A program made the translations under genes and the position numbers. A stretch of DNA of 64,000 bases from Thinopyrum elongatum (taxonomy: Eukaryota; Streptophyta; Magnoliopsida; Poales; Poaceae), in the NCBI GenBank assembly GCA_011799875.1, contig CM022302.1, forward strand, positions 522,150,560 through 522,214,559, in the 5' to 3' direction. The notes below the pieces were generated by a model, which ran no database searches, had not been told where the DNA came from, and saw only the letters and a program-made list of their open reading frames with translations. Positions 44,085 to 55,425 of this stretch are shown here, in pieces; position 1 is the first letter of the stretch, and every line of letters starts with the position of its first letter.

Positions 44085-45190
44085 TCGCCCCCGCATCGTC
44101 CCCACTAGGGCGACTCGGGAGGCGTCCAAACCCTAGCCGCCAGGGGCATGCACTCCCGCCTCCCCTCCCTCCATCGCCGTCGGGCTACGCCCGGGGACCG
44201 ACGGCGGTGGCAAGGGACTCCCTCTCTCCCGTGTCTCAGGGGTGATGTGGGGACCCTACACGTGTGGAGGCGTGGCTGATCTAGTGAAGCGGCGGCGATG
44301 GCTGCTGCGACGGCGGTGGCGGCTAGCCCTACCTCGGGCGACGGTGGCTGTAGGCATGTCGGGTGCGCCATCTTGCTTCGGATCGGCGGCAGCGTGGAGG
44401 GCCTGGTGGACTGCTCGGCGCCACCTCCGATCATATCTGATTTGGTCGGTGTAGCCGGCAGAGGTGGTCATCTCCTCCGTCGGAGGTTGCCGGCCTGAGG
44501 CTGGGTGGTCGGATGTCGAGATACGTCATCTAGTCCCAGCTGCGAGTCGGGGAGACATAGTTGCCAGTGAAAACCGAGTCGACGGCAGGCGATGGCGGCG
44601 TTCTGCGTCGTTACCTTGATGAAGGCATCGTCGTGTAACTACTGTCGATCCACTCGTGTGCTCTAGGGGAAACCCTAGGATCTGGTCTTCCAAATCGGAC
44701 GATGGCGGCACTACGGTGTCATTTCTCTCTTGGGAGCATCGTTTGTGGAGCAGCGTTGGAAGACAGAGGCAGAAGGTGGAGCGGCTTCGTCTTGAGCGAA
44801 GCTTTGGTGGAGATGTCAAGTCATGCCTGGCCGACAGGTGCTATGTTGTGTCATGCCTGTTCGGCATGTGCTACGCACGACAGATCTTCCAGAGTCTCCG
44901 TGTTGGATGGACGAGCGCAGGGCGGTGGTGTGCATGTGGTGTACGCTTTAGGTCTACTGCGCCGATTGTTGGTTCCGATACATTATATGGATGGATCAGT
45001 GATGACATCAGTTATAGATATGGGGAATGAGATCACTCCACATAATCAAGTTTGTAGGTGTGAGTGATGGCTTCGGGTGACTTGATGTATGTTTTTATCA
45101 TACCTCCATAGAATAATTAATAAAGATGATTGTATGCATCGATTGATGCAGAGGCAGGAGGTTTAACCTCCTTTTCTAAAAAAATGTGTG
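44085..45190 (+). mobile_element. LINE-like non-autonomous retroposon
   Basis: A GC-rich leader-like start (gcccccgcatcgtcccc, aaccctagccgcc) runs into a 3' end with gtatgcatcgattgatgcagaggcaggagg...ctcctttt and a short A-run (45177-45183). That 3' end recurs in Triticeae LINEs. No endonuclease or RT is encoded in 1.1 kb, so it is a 5'/3'-UTR derivative or an internally deleted copy. I could not find target duplications. Confidence 0.5.
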
Positions 45191-45632
45191 ACTTCGGTGC
45201 TGCTATAGCACTCGGCCTCAAACTCTGGAGTGAAAGACTGAGTCTGATTCGAGTTGGTTAGAGAAACTCCAACACAGCAACCCAAATCGTCCGTCTACGT
45301 CCGTTTGGGTCGGCGCGGACAAAAGTGGAGGCCTAACGCGCCAACCCAAACCCAAAATGCGTCCGCTTCGTGTCCGCGCCGACACATTTGCGGCCAAAAT
45401 GCGTTTGCGCGGACGCCTCGCACGCCTTCTCGGTGTCCGCCGCGTCCCCACCTCGCGGGCGTCCAACAACCTGCGCCCAGTTTGGTCAGCTTAATTTATG
45501 ACCTTGGGCCCACGTGTCAGCGATGGCGGTCGGCCTTTTTTAAGCCGAGTGTGAGGGGGGCGTCCTCATCCGCTTCTAAAAAGCCCCCGTCCCCATCTCA
45601 CCACCGTCTGATCCCCCGTCGGCAGCAACCCT

Positions 45633-47349
45633 TGTTGGGAAACGTTGCATGGAAAACAAAAAAAATTCTACGCACACGCAAGATCTATCCATGGAGATGC
45701 ATAGCTACGAGAGGGGAGAGCATCTTCATACCCTGGAAGATCGCTAAGCGGAAGCGTTTATCAACGCGGTTGATGTAGTCGTACACCTTCATGATCCGTC
45801 CCGATCAAGTACCAAATGTACGGCACCTCTGCGTTCAGCACACATTCAGCTGGATGACGTCCTCGCCTTCTTGATCCAGCAAGAGGGGCAAAGTAGTAGA
45901 TGAGTTCCGGCACCACGACGGCGTGGTGACGGTGTTGGTAAAGAACAATCTCTGCAGGGCTTCGCCAAGCACAACGGAAACTATGACGGAGGATAAACTA
46001 GAGGGACGGGGTTGCCGGCACACGGCTTGGTGTATCTTGATGTGTCTTGGGTGCTAGCCCTGCCTCTCTATTTATATGTTGAGCCTTGGGGTCGAAACTT
46101 GGAGTAAAAGCCTCCTCAAAGTCGGTTTTGACCGAAAGGCAAGAGTCCTTCTCGGATTCCAGGACCAGACGCCAGGGTTCCCGGCGTCTGGACTCAGACG
46201 CCAGGGTCCCTAGCGTCTGGCCCCTGGTCTCCGCAAAACTTCCTTTTAGGCTTTCCAAAAACCTCGGGGGCTTTCCCCTTTGGCCCAAATAAAGTGTCCT
46301 CGCACCAGAACATTTCGGGAAACATCTGAAACCCCTTCCGTTGAATTCCGGAACCCTTCCGAAGACCAAACACTATTATCCCATATATCAATCTTTACCT
46401 CCGGACCATTCTGGAGCTCCTCGTCATGTCCGTGATCTCATCCGGGGCTCCGAACAACATTCGGTCACCAACATACATAACTCATATAATACTATGTCGT
46501 CAACGAACGTTAAGCGTGCGGACCCTACAGGTTCGAGAACTATGTAGACATGATTGAGACACCTCTCTGGTCAATAACCAATAGCGGAACCTGGATGCCC
46601 ATATTGGTACCTGCATATTCTACGAAGATCTTTATCGGTCGAACCTTATGACAACATATGTAATTCCCTTTGTCCATCGGTATGTTACTTGCCCGAGATT
46701 CGATCGTCGGTATCTCTATACCTAGTTCAATCTCGTTACCGACAAGTCTCTTTACTCATTCCGTAATACATCATATCGTAACTAACTCCTTAGTCATTTG
46801 CTTGCAAGCTTCATGATGTGTATTACCGAGAGGGCCCAGAGATACCTCTCCGATACTTGGAGTGACAAATCCTAATCTTGATCTATGCCAACTCAACAAA
46901 CACCTTCGGAGATACCTGTAGAGCATCTTTATGATCACGCAGTTACGTTGTGACGTTTGATAGCACACAAGGTATTCCTCCGGTATCCGGGAGTTTCATA
47001 ATCTCATAGTCGAAGGAATATGTGTTTGACATGAAGAAAGCAATAGCAATAAACTGAACGATCAATATGCTAAGCTAACGGATGGGTCTTGTCCATCACA
47101 TCATTCTCCTAATGACGTGATCCCATTATCAAATAACAACACATGTCTATGGTTAGGAAACCTTAACCATCTTTGATCAACGAGCTAGTCTAGTAGAGGC
47201 TTACTAGGGACACGGTATTTGTTTATGTATTCACACATTTATTTAAGTTTCCGATCAATACAATTCTAGCATGAATAATAAACATTTATCATGAATAAAT
47301 AAATATAAAATAACAACTTTATTATTGCCTCTAGGGCATATTTCCTTTA
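45633..47349 (-). repeat. 3' LTR of Angela-type element
   Basis: The last base pair has changed, so the minus-strand start reads TAAAGG rather than TGAAGG. Carries a tandem repeat of agacgccagggt(t/c)cc at 46166-46219 that the 5' LTR has once. Confidence 0.93.
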
Positions 47350-47382
47350 GTCTCCCACTTGCACTAGAGTCAATAATCTAGA

Positions 47383-48800
47383 TTACATTGTAATGAATCT
47401 AACACCCATGGAGTCTTGGTGTTGTTCATGTTTTGCTTGCGGAAGAGGCTTAGTCAATGGGTCTGCCACATTCAGATCCGTATGTATTTTGCAAATCTCT
47501 ATGTCTCCATCCTTGACCTTTTCACAAATGGAGTTGAAGCGTCTCTTGATGTGTTTGGTTCTCTTGTGAAACCTGGATTCCTTCGCCAAGGCAATTGCTC
47601 CAGTGTTGTCACAAAAGATTTTCATTGGACCCGATGCACTAGGTATTACACCCAAATCGGATATGAACTCCTTCATCCAGACTCCTTCATGTGCTGCTTC
47701 CGAAGCAGCTATGTACTCCACTTCACACGTAGATCCCGCCACGATGCTTTGCTTGGAACTGCACCAACAAACAGCTTCACCATTCAATATAAATACGTAT
47801 CCGGTTTGTGACTTAGAGTCATCCGGATCAGTGTCGAAGCTAGCATCGACGTAACCCTTTACGACGATCTCTTCGTCACCTCCATAAATGAGAATCATAT
47901 CCTTAGTCCTTTTCAGGTATTTCAGGATGTTCTTGACCGTTGTCCAGTGATCCACTCCTGGATTACTTTGGTACCTCCCTACCAAACTTATGGCAAGGCA
48001 CACATCAGGTCTGGTACACAGCATAGCACACATGATAGAACCTATGGCTGAGGCACAGGGATTGACTTTCATTTTCTCTCTATCTTCTGCAGTGGTCGGG
48101 CTTTGAGTCTTACTCAACTTCACACCTTGCAACACAGGCAAGAACCCTTTCTTTGACTGATCCATTTTGAACTTCTTCAAAACTTTGTCAAGGTATGTGC
48201 TTTGTGAAAGTCCTATTAAGCGTCTTGATCTATCCCTATAGATCTTGATGCCCAATATATAAGCAGCTTCATCGAGGTCTTTCATTGAAAAATTCTTATT
48301 CAAGTATCCTTTTATGCTATCCAGAAATTCTATATCATTTCCAATCAATAATATGTCATCCACATATAATATCAGAAATGCTACAGAGCTCCCACTCACT
48401 TTCTTATAAATACATGCTTCACCGTAAGTCTGTATAAAACCATATGCTTTGTTCACCTCATCAAAGCGTATATTCCAACTCCGAGATGCTTGCACCAGTC
48501 CATAGATAGATCGCTGGAGCTTGCACACTTTGTTAGCACCTTTAGGATCGACAAAACCTTCTGGTTGCATCATATACAACTCTTCTTTAAGATATCCATT
48601 AAGGAATGCAATTTTGACGTCCATTTGCCAGATTTAATAATCATAAAATGCGGCAATTGCTAACATGATTCGGACAGACTTAAGCATTGCTACAGGTGAG
48701 AAAGTCTCATCGTAGTCAACTCCTTGAACTTGTCGAAAACATTTCACGACAAGTCGAGCTTTGTAGACAGTAACATTACCATCAGCTTCAGTCTTCTTCT
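47383..48800 (-). pseudogene. pol: Angela RT and RNase H
   Basis: The frame 48624-47383 reads DVKIAFLNGYLKEELYM, SIYGLVQASRSWNIRFDE, LYVDDILLIGND (catalytic YVDD), then RNase H (KGYVDASFDTDPDDSKSQTG, SSKQSIVAGSTCEVEYIAAS) and the end NVADPLTKPLPQAKH. Just upstream, TAA at about 48634 and TAG near 48806 break the same frame, where the first RT strand should continue (ARLVVKCFRQVQG). Confidence 0.92.
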
Positions 48801-48879
48801 TGAAGATCTATTTATTTTCTATGGCTTGCCGGTCATCGGGCAAGTCCACCAAAGTCCACACTTTGTTCTCATACATGGA

Positions 48880-49900
48880 TCATATCTCACATTTCATGGA
48901 CTCAAGCCATTTATCAGAATCTGGGCTCATCATCGCTTCTTCATAGTTTGTAGGTTCGCCTTGGTCTAGTAACATGACTTCCAGTATAGGATTACCGTAC
49001 CACTCTGGTGCGGATCGTGCTCTGGTTGACCTACGAAGTTCAGTAGTAACTTGATCTGAAGTTTCATGATCATCATCATTAGCTTCCTCTCTAGTTGGTG
49101 TAGGCATCATGGGAACAGTTTTCTGTGATGTGCTACTTTCCAATTCGAGAGAAGGTACAATTACCTCACCAAGTTCTACTTTCCTACCACTCACTTCTTT
49201 CGAGAGAAACTCCTTCTCTAGAAAGGAACCATTCTTAGCAACAAAGATCTTGCCTTCGAATCTGTGGTAGAAGGTGTACCCAATAGTTTCTTTAGGGTAT
49301 CCTATAAAGACGCACTTCTCCGATTTAGGTTTGAGCTTATGAGGCTGAAGCCTTTTGACATAAGCATCGCATCCCCAAACTTTAAGAAACGATAGCTTAG
49401 GTTTCTTGCCAAACCATAGTTCATACGGTGTCGTCTCAATGGATTTAGATGGTGCCCTATTTAATGTGAATGCGGTTGTCTCTAAAGCATAACCCCGAAA
49501 CAATAGTGGTAAATCGGTAAGAGACATCATATATCGCACCATATCTAATAAAGTACGGTTACGACATTCGGACACACCATTCCGCTGTGGTGTTCCAGGT
49601 GGCGTGAGTTGTGAAACAATTCCACATTGTTTTAAATGAAGGCCAAACTAGTAACTCAAATATTCGCCTCCGCGATCAGATCATAGAAACTTTATTTTCT
49701 TGTTACGATGATTCTCCACTTCACTCTGAAATTCTTTGAACTTTTCAAATGTTTCAGACTTGTGTTTCATCAAGTAGATATACCCATACCTACTCAAATC
49801 ATCTGTGAAGGTCAGAAAATAACGATACCTGCCGCGTGCTTCAACACTCATCGGACCGCATACATCGGTATGTATTATTTCCAATAAGTCATTAGCTCAC
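48880..49900 (-). pseudogene. pol: Angela integrase
   Basis: Core motifs are HTDVCGPMSVEARGRYRYFL, then SDRGGEY with a stop (TGA 49678-49680) just before it, another TAG near 49648, then GVSECRNRT with the catalytic Glu. The C-terminal GKKPKLSFLKVWGCDAYV and CVFIGYPKETIGY follow to 48880. Nonsense codons at 49894, 49678, 49648 and 48877 cut the frame. Confidence 0.9.
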
Positions 49901-51366
49901 TCCATTGTTCCGGAGAACAGAGTTATAGTCATCTTGCCCATGAGGCATGGTTCGCAAGTATCAAAGGATTCATAATCAAGTGATTCCAAAAGTCCATCTG
50001 CATGGAGTTTCTTCATGCGCTTCACACCAATATGACCTAAACGGCAGTGCAACAAATATGTTGCACTACCATTATCAACTTTGCATCTTTTGGCATCAAT
50101 ATTATGAATATGTGTATCACTACAATCGAGATTCAACAAGAATAGACCACTCTTCAAGGGTGCATGACCATAAAAGATATTATTCGTATAAATAGAACAA
50201 CCATTATTCTCTGACTTAAATGAATAACCGTCTCGCAATAAACAAGATCCAGATATAATGTTCATGCTCAACGCGGGCACAAAATAACAATTATTGAGGT
50301 CTAAAACTAATCCCGAAGGTAGATGTAGAGGTAGCGTGCCGACGGCGATCACATCGACCTTGGAACCATTTCCAACGCGCATCGTCACCTCGTCCTTAGC
50401 CAATCTTCGTTTATTCCGCAGCTCCTGTTTTGAGTTACAAATATGAGCAACCGAACCAGTATCAAATACCCAAGCGCTGCTACAAGCATTAGTAAGGTAC
50501 ACATCAATAACATGTATATCAAATATACCTTTGTTCACTTTGCCATCCTTCTTATCTGCCAAATACTTGGGGCAGTTCTTCTTCCAGTGACCACTCCCTT
50601 TGTAGTAGAAGCACTCAGTTTCAGACTTGGGTCCAGCTTTGGGCTTCTTCCCGTGAGCGGCAACTTGCTTGCCGTTCTTCTTGAAGTGCCCTTTCTTTCC
50701 CTTGCCCTTTTTCTTGAAACTAGTGGTCTTGTTAACCATCAACACTTGATGCTCCTTCTTGATTTCTACCTCCGTGGCCTTTAGCATTGCGAAGATCTCG
50801 GGAATTATTTTGTTCATCCCTTGCATATTATAGTTCATCATGAAGCCTTTGTAGCTTGGTGGCAGTGATTGAAGAACTCTGTCAATAACACAATCAACTG
50901 GAAGATCAACCCCCAGCTGAGTCAAGTGATTATAATACCCAGACATTTTGAGTATGTGTTCACTGACAGAACTGTTCTTCTCCATCTTGCAGCTATAGAA
51001 CTTGTTGGAGACTTCATATCTCTCAACCCGGGCATTTACTTGAAATATTAACTTCAACACCTGGAACATCTCATATGCTCCATGACGTTCAAAACGTCTT
51101 TGAAGTCCCGGTTCTAAGCCCTAAAGCATGGCACACTAAACTATCGAGTAGTCATTAGATCGAGCTTGCCAGACGTTCATAACATCTGCATCAGCTCCTG
51201 CAGTAGGCCTGTCACCTAGTGGCGCATCAAGGACATAATTTGTCTGTGCAACAATGAGGATAATCCTCAAGTTACGGACCCAGCCCGTGTAGTTGCTACC
51301 ATCACCTTTCAACTTAGCTTTCTCTAGGAACGCATTAAAATTCAGGGGAACGGTAGCACGGGCCAT
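49897..51366 (-). pseudogene. gag-pro: Angela gag and protease
   Basis: ATG at 51366 opens MARATVPLNFNAFLEKAKLK. The UBN2-type gag follows (GWVRNLRIILIVAQTNYVLD). Two stops lie near 51106-51135, then GYYNHLTQLGVDLP and a Lys-rich stretch. The zinc knuckle reads CFYYKGSGHWKKNC, so its second Cys is Tyr and metal binding should fail. Protease has WVFDTGSVAHICNS. The GAG-pre-integrase region has LLHCRLGHIGVKRMKKLH ... CEPCLMGK. Confidence 0.9.
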
Positions 51367-52541
51367 TGATCTACAACATAGATATGCAAATACTATCAGG
51401 ACTAAGTTCATGATAAATTAAGTTCAATTAATCCAATTACTAATAAACTCCCACTTAAATAAACATCCCTCAAGTTATCTAAGTGATACATGATCCAAAT
51501 CAATTAACCCATGTCCGATCATCACATGAGATGGGGTAGTCATCAATGGTGAACATCTCTATGTTGATCATATCTACTATATGACTCATGTTCGACCTTT
51601 CGGTCTCCAGTGTTCCGAGACCATGTATGTACATGCTAGGCTCGTCAAGTTTAACCCAAGTATTCCGCGTGTGTAAATCTGGCTTACACCCGTTGTATGC
51701 AAACGTAGAGTCTATCATACCCGATCATCACGTGGTGCTTCGAAACGATGAACTTTGGCAACGGTGCATACTCGGGGAGAACACTTTTATCTTGAAATTT
51801 AGTGAAGGGATCATCTTATAATGCTACCGCCGTTCTAAGAAAAATAAGATGCATAAAAGATAAACATCACATGCAATCAAAATATGTGACATGATATGGC
51901 CATCATCCTCTTGTGCTTTTGATCTCCATCTCCAATGCATCGTCATGATCTCCATCATCACCGGCTTGACACCTTGATCTCCATCGTTGCGTCGGGGTCG
52001 TCTCGCCAACTATTGCTTCTACAACTATCGCTAATGCATAGTGATAAAGTAAAGCAATTACATGGCGTTTGCATTTCATACAATAAAGAGACAACCATAA
52101 GGCTCCTGCCGGTTGCCGATAAATTACAAAACATGATCATCTCATACAATAACGTATATCGCATCATGTCTTGACCATATCACATCACAACATGCCCTGC
52201 AAAAACAAGTTAGACGTCCTCTACTTTGTTGTTGCAAGTTTTACGTGGCTTCTACGGGCTTCTAGCAAGAACCGTTCTTACCTACTGCAAAAACCACAAC
52301 GGTGATTTATCAAATTTGCTATTTTAACCTTCTTCAAGGACCGGCCGCAGTCAAATTCGATTCAACTAAAATAGGAGAAACAGACACCCGCCAGCCACCT
52401 TTATGCAAAACTAGTTGCATGTCTGTCGGTGGAACCGGTCTCAAGTACGTGGACATGTAAGGTTGGTCCGGGACGCTTGATCTTACAATACTGCCGAATC
52501 AAAATATGATGTTGGTGGTAAGCAGTATGACCATCACCACC
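51367..52541 (-). other. Long 5' leader of Angela, target of gypsy-3
   Basis: About 1.2 kb without sustained ORF, typical of the long untranslated leader of Angela/BARE elements. It is interrupted at 52541/59469 by gypsy-3. On the other side only about 66 bp remain before the 5' LTR. Confidence 0.75.
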
Positions 52542-54088
52542 TGATACGTCTCCAACGTATCTATAATTTTTGATTGTTCCATGCTCTTATATTATCATTC
52601 TTGGATGTTTTACAATCATTTTATAGCGACTTTATATCATTTTTTGAGACTAACCTATTGACATAGAGCCCAGTGCTAGTTGTTGTTTTTTGCTTGTTTT
52701 TTTACTTCGCAGGAAATCAATACCAAACAGAGTCCAAACGCAGCAAAACTTTTTGGTGATTTTTTCTGGACCAGAAGACACAAGTTGGGCCAAGGGCAGG
52801 CGCACCCTGGTGGGTTGTGCCCACCTCGGTGGCCTCCCGCACCGCCTCTTTGCTCTATAAATACCCCAATATTCCAGAAACCCTAGGGGAGTCGACAAAA
52901 ATCAATTCCAGCCACCGCAAGTTCCAGAAACCACAGATCCAATCTAGACACCATCACGGAGGGGTTCATCATCCTCATTGGTGCCTCTCCGATGATGCAT
53001 GAGTAGTCCATTGTAGACCTACGGGTCCGTAGTTAGTAGCTAGATGGCTTCCTCTCTCTCTTTTGATTCTCAATACAATGGTCTCTTGGAGATCTATTTG
53101 ATGTAACTCTTTTTGCGGTGTGTTTGTTGGGATCCGATGAACTTTGAGTTTATGATCAGATCTATGTTTTTATCCATGAAAGTTATTTGAGTCTTTTGAT
53201 CTCTTATATGCATGATTACTTATAGCCTTGTATTTCTTCTTCGAATCTTTGGTTTAGTTAGGCCAACTAGATCGATTTTTCTTGCCATGGGAAGAGGTGC
53301 TTTGTGATGGGTTTGATCTTACGGTGCTTGATCCCAGTGACAGAAGGGGAACCGACACGTATGTATCGTTGCTATTAAGGATAACAAGATGGGGTCTATT
53401 TCTACATAAATAGATCTTGTCTACATCATGTCATCGTTCTTATTGCATTACTCCGTTTCTCCATGAACTTAATACACTAGATGCATGCTGGATAGCGGTC
53501 GATGTGTGGAGTAATAGTAGTAGATGCAGGCAGGAGTCGGTCTACTAATCTTGGACGTGATGCCTATATAAAGATCATTGCTTGGATATCATCATAATTA
53601 TTTGAAGTTCTATCAATTGCCCAACAGTAATTTGTTTACCCACCGTACGTAATTTTTCTCGAGAGAAGCCACTAGTGAAATCTACGGCCCCCGGGTCTAT
53701 TTTCTCATCATATATTTTCATATCTATATTGCTATTTGAGTTTTTATTTATTTGCCACTTTTATTTTCAGATCTATATTTCTAAAAACCCAAAAATATTT
53801 TGCTTCACTTTATTTTATTCGCGATCTATTTATCCAATCTACTACAATTTATCTCACGTCCGTTTGCCAATTTCTGGCGCCGTTACCCGAAAGGGATTGA
53901 CAACCCCTTTAACATGTCGGGTTGCAAGTATTTGTTCTTTGTGTGCAGGTGCTCTTTACGTAGTGTTGCTTGGTTCTCCTACTGGTTCGATAACCTTGGT
54001 CTCATCACTGAGGGAAATACCTACCGTTGTTGTGCTGCATCAACCCTTCCTCTTTGGGGAAATACCGACGTAATTCTAGCCAACATCA
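52542..54088 (+). repeat. 5' LTR of gypsy-3, first part
   Basis: Runs to a complete LTR end (ccaacatca at 54088). About 60 bp are lost at the promoter hairpin (about 52797), leaving only its right arm. The TATA box ctctataaatacccc is at about 52853. The end segment carries gacgtaattc like the 3' LTR, not gacgtagttc as next to the primer site. Confidence 0.9.
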
Positions 54089-54730
54089 CCGCCCACAACT
54101 CTTTGTGTTCTACTCGTGCACATATCTACGCATAGACCTGACTCGGATGCCACTGTTGGGAAACGTTGCATGGAAAACAAAAAAAATTCTATGCACACGC
54201 AAGATCTATCCATGGAGATACATAGCTACGAGAAGGGAGAGCATCTTCATACCCTTGAAGATCGCTAAGTGGAAGCGTTTATCAACGCGGTTGATGTAGT
54301 CGTACACCTTCACGATCCGTCCCGATCAAGTAACGAACGTACGGCACCTCCGTGTTCAGCACACGTTCAGCTCGATGACGTCCTCGCCTTCTTGATCTAG
54401 CAAGAGGGGCGAAGTAGTAGATGAGTTCCGGCAGCATGACGGCGTGGTGACGGTGTTGGTAAAGAACAATCTCCGCAGGGCTTCGCCAAGCACAATGGAA
54501 ACTATGACGGAGGATAGACTAGAGGGACGGGGTTGCCGGCACACGGCTTGGTGTATCTTGATGTGTCTTGGGTGCTAGCCCTGCCCCTCTATTTATATGT
54601 TGAGCCTTGGGGTCGAAACTTGGAGTAAAAGCCTCCTCAAAGTCGGTTTTGCCCAAAAGGCAAGAGTCCTTCTCGGACTCCAGGACCAGACGCCAGGGTT
54701 CCCGGCGTCTGGCCCCTTGTCTCCGCAAAA
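54089..54730 (-). repeat. Filler copy of Angela primer site and partial 5' LTR
   Basis: Nearly identical to 59469-60115, including the ccgcccacaactc flank, the primer site (gctcggatgcca style) and the first 580 bp of the Angela 5' LTR. It follows the 5' LTR more closely than the 3' LTR (for example gaacgtacggcacctccgtg rather than aaatgtacggcacctctgcg). It ends at gcaaaact, where LTR sequence ctctttgggg resumes with a 2-bp overlap. Confidence 0.9.
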
Positions 54731-54769
54731 CTCTTTGGGGAAATACCGACGTAGTTCAAGCCAACATCA
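54731..54769 (+). repeat. Resumed terminal segment of gypsy-3 5' LTR
   Basis: ctctttggggaaataccgac to the LTR end at 54769, directly followed by the gypsy internal sequence aaaggaatttctgg. Confidence 0.9.
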
Positions 54770-54780
54770 AAAGGAATTTC

Positions 54781-54798
54781 TGGCGCTGTTGCCGGGGA
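54781..54798 (+). other. Primer-binding site of gypsy-3 (tRNA-Asp type)
   Basis: tggcgctgttgccgggga, one difference from the gypsy-1 site. Confidence 0.8.
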
Positions 54799-54991
54799 GA
54801 CATCATCAACATCTACCAGGTTCCTAATCACAAATCTCATCTCCTTGCACTTTACATTATTTGCCATTTGCCTCTCCTTTTCCTCTCCCCCACTTCACAA
54901 AAATTTGCTGTTTTATTCGCCCTCTTTTTCATTCGCCGTTTTCTCGTCAGATCTGTTTTGTGTGCAATCTTGTTGATCACTTTTTGCCATT

Positions 54992-55425
54992 ATGGATAGT
55001 TCTTCCTCTATCGCGTGCACCCCCGAGAACGAGGTTCTTAACTTTAAACAAAGGGGAGGGGAGAATTTAAAAGATGCTTGGTATAGGATTTGCAATGCTC
55101 ATAATAGATCTATCTGAAAGCAATCTACCATTGTTCTTCTTCGCTGTTTTTATGTGGGTATCACCACTTGGTATAGATTTGTCCTTGATACGATTACCGG
55201 TGGAAATTTCTTGATGTGTCCCTCTCTTGATGCTTTTAATGCTATGGGAAATTTAGTGGGAACCTTAATCGCATGAATACTTTGATTACCCTTTGCAATA
55301 AGCGGTTGGATATTTTAGATCTCAAGATGGTTTCTTTTCCTGAGAATTTAGGGAAGCGCAAAGAGCCTCCCGGGTTTGAGAAATCCCTTACAAAAGTTGC
55401 CAAAACTATGAATGGCAATACTTAG
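54992..55425 (+). pseudogene. gag-like fragment of gypsy-3
   Basis: ATG at 54992 opens MDSSSSIACTPENEVLNF, then ENLKDAWYRICNAHNRS, a stop, and after it VLLRCFYVGITTWYRFVLD, ITGGNFLMCPSLDAF. The last part ends FEKSLTKVAKTMNGNT-TAG after a frame change. This resembles the middle of a gypsy gag domain but is not the gag of gypsy-2 (MMTQENTKLCDFS), although leader and 3' region agree between the two. No protease. Confidence 0.6.

Noticed and set aside
53675..54135. Frames of 111-132 codons repeated in all gypsy-2/3 LTRs
   Set aside because: They fall in the LTR 3' part, are hydrophobic because of TTT-rich DNA, and their repetition simply reflects LTR copies.
54089..54730. Second independent Angela insertion (solo LTR fragment)
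   Set aside because: It begins exactly at the Angela flank of gypsy-3, including leader and primer site, and lacks its own target duplication. A copied filler explains it better.
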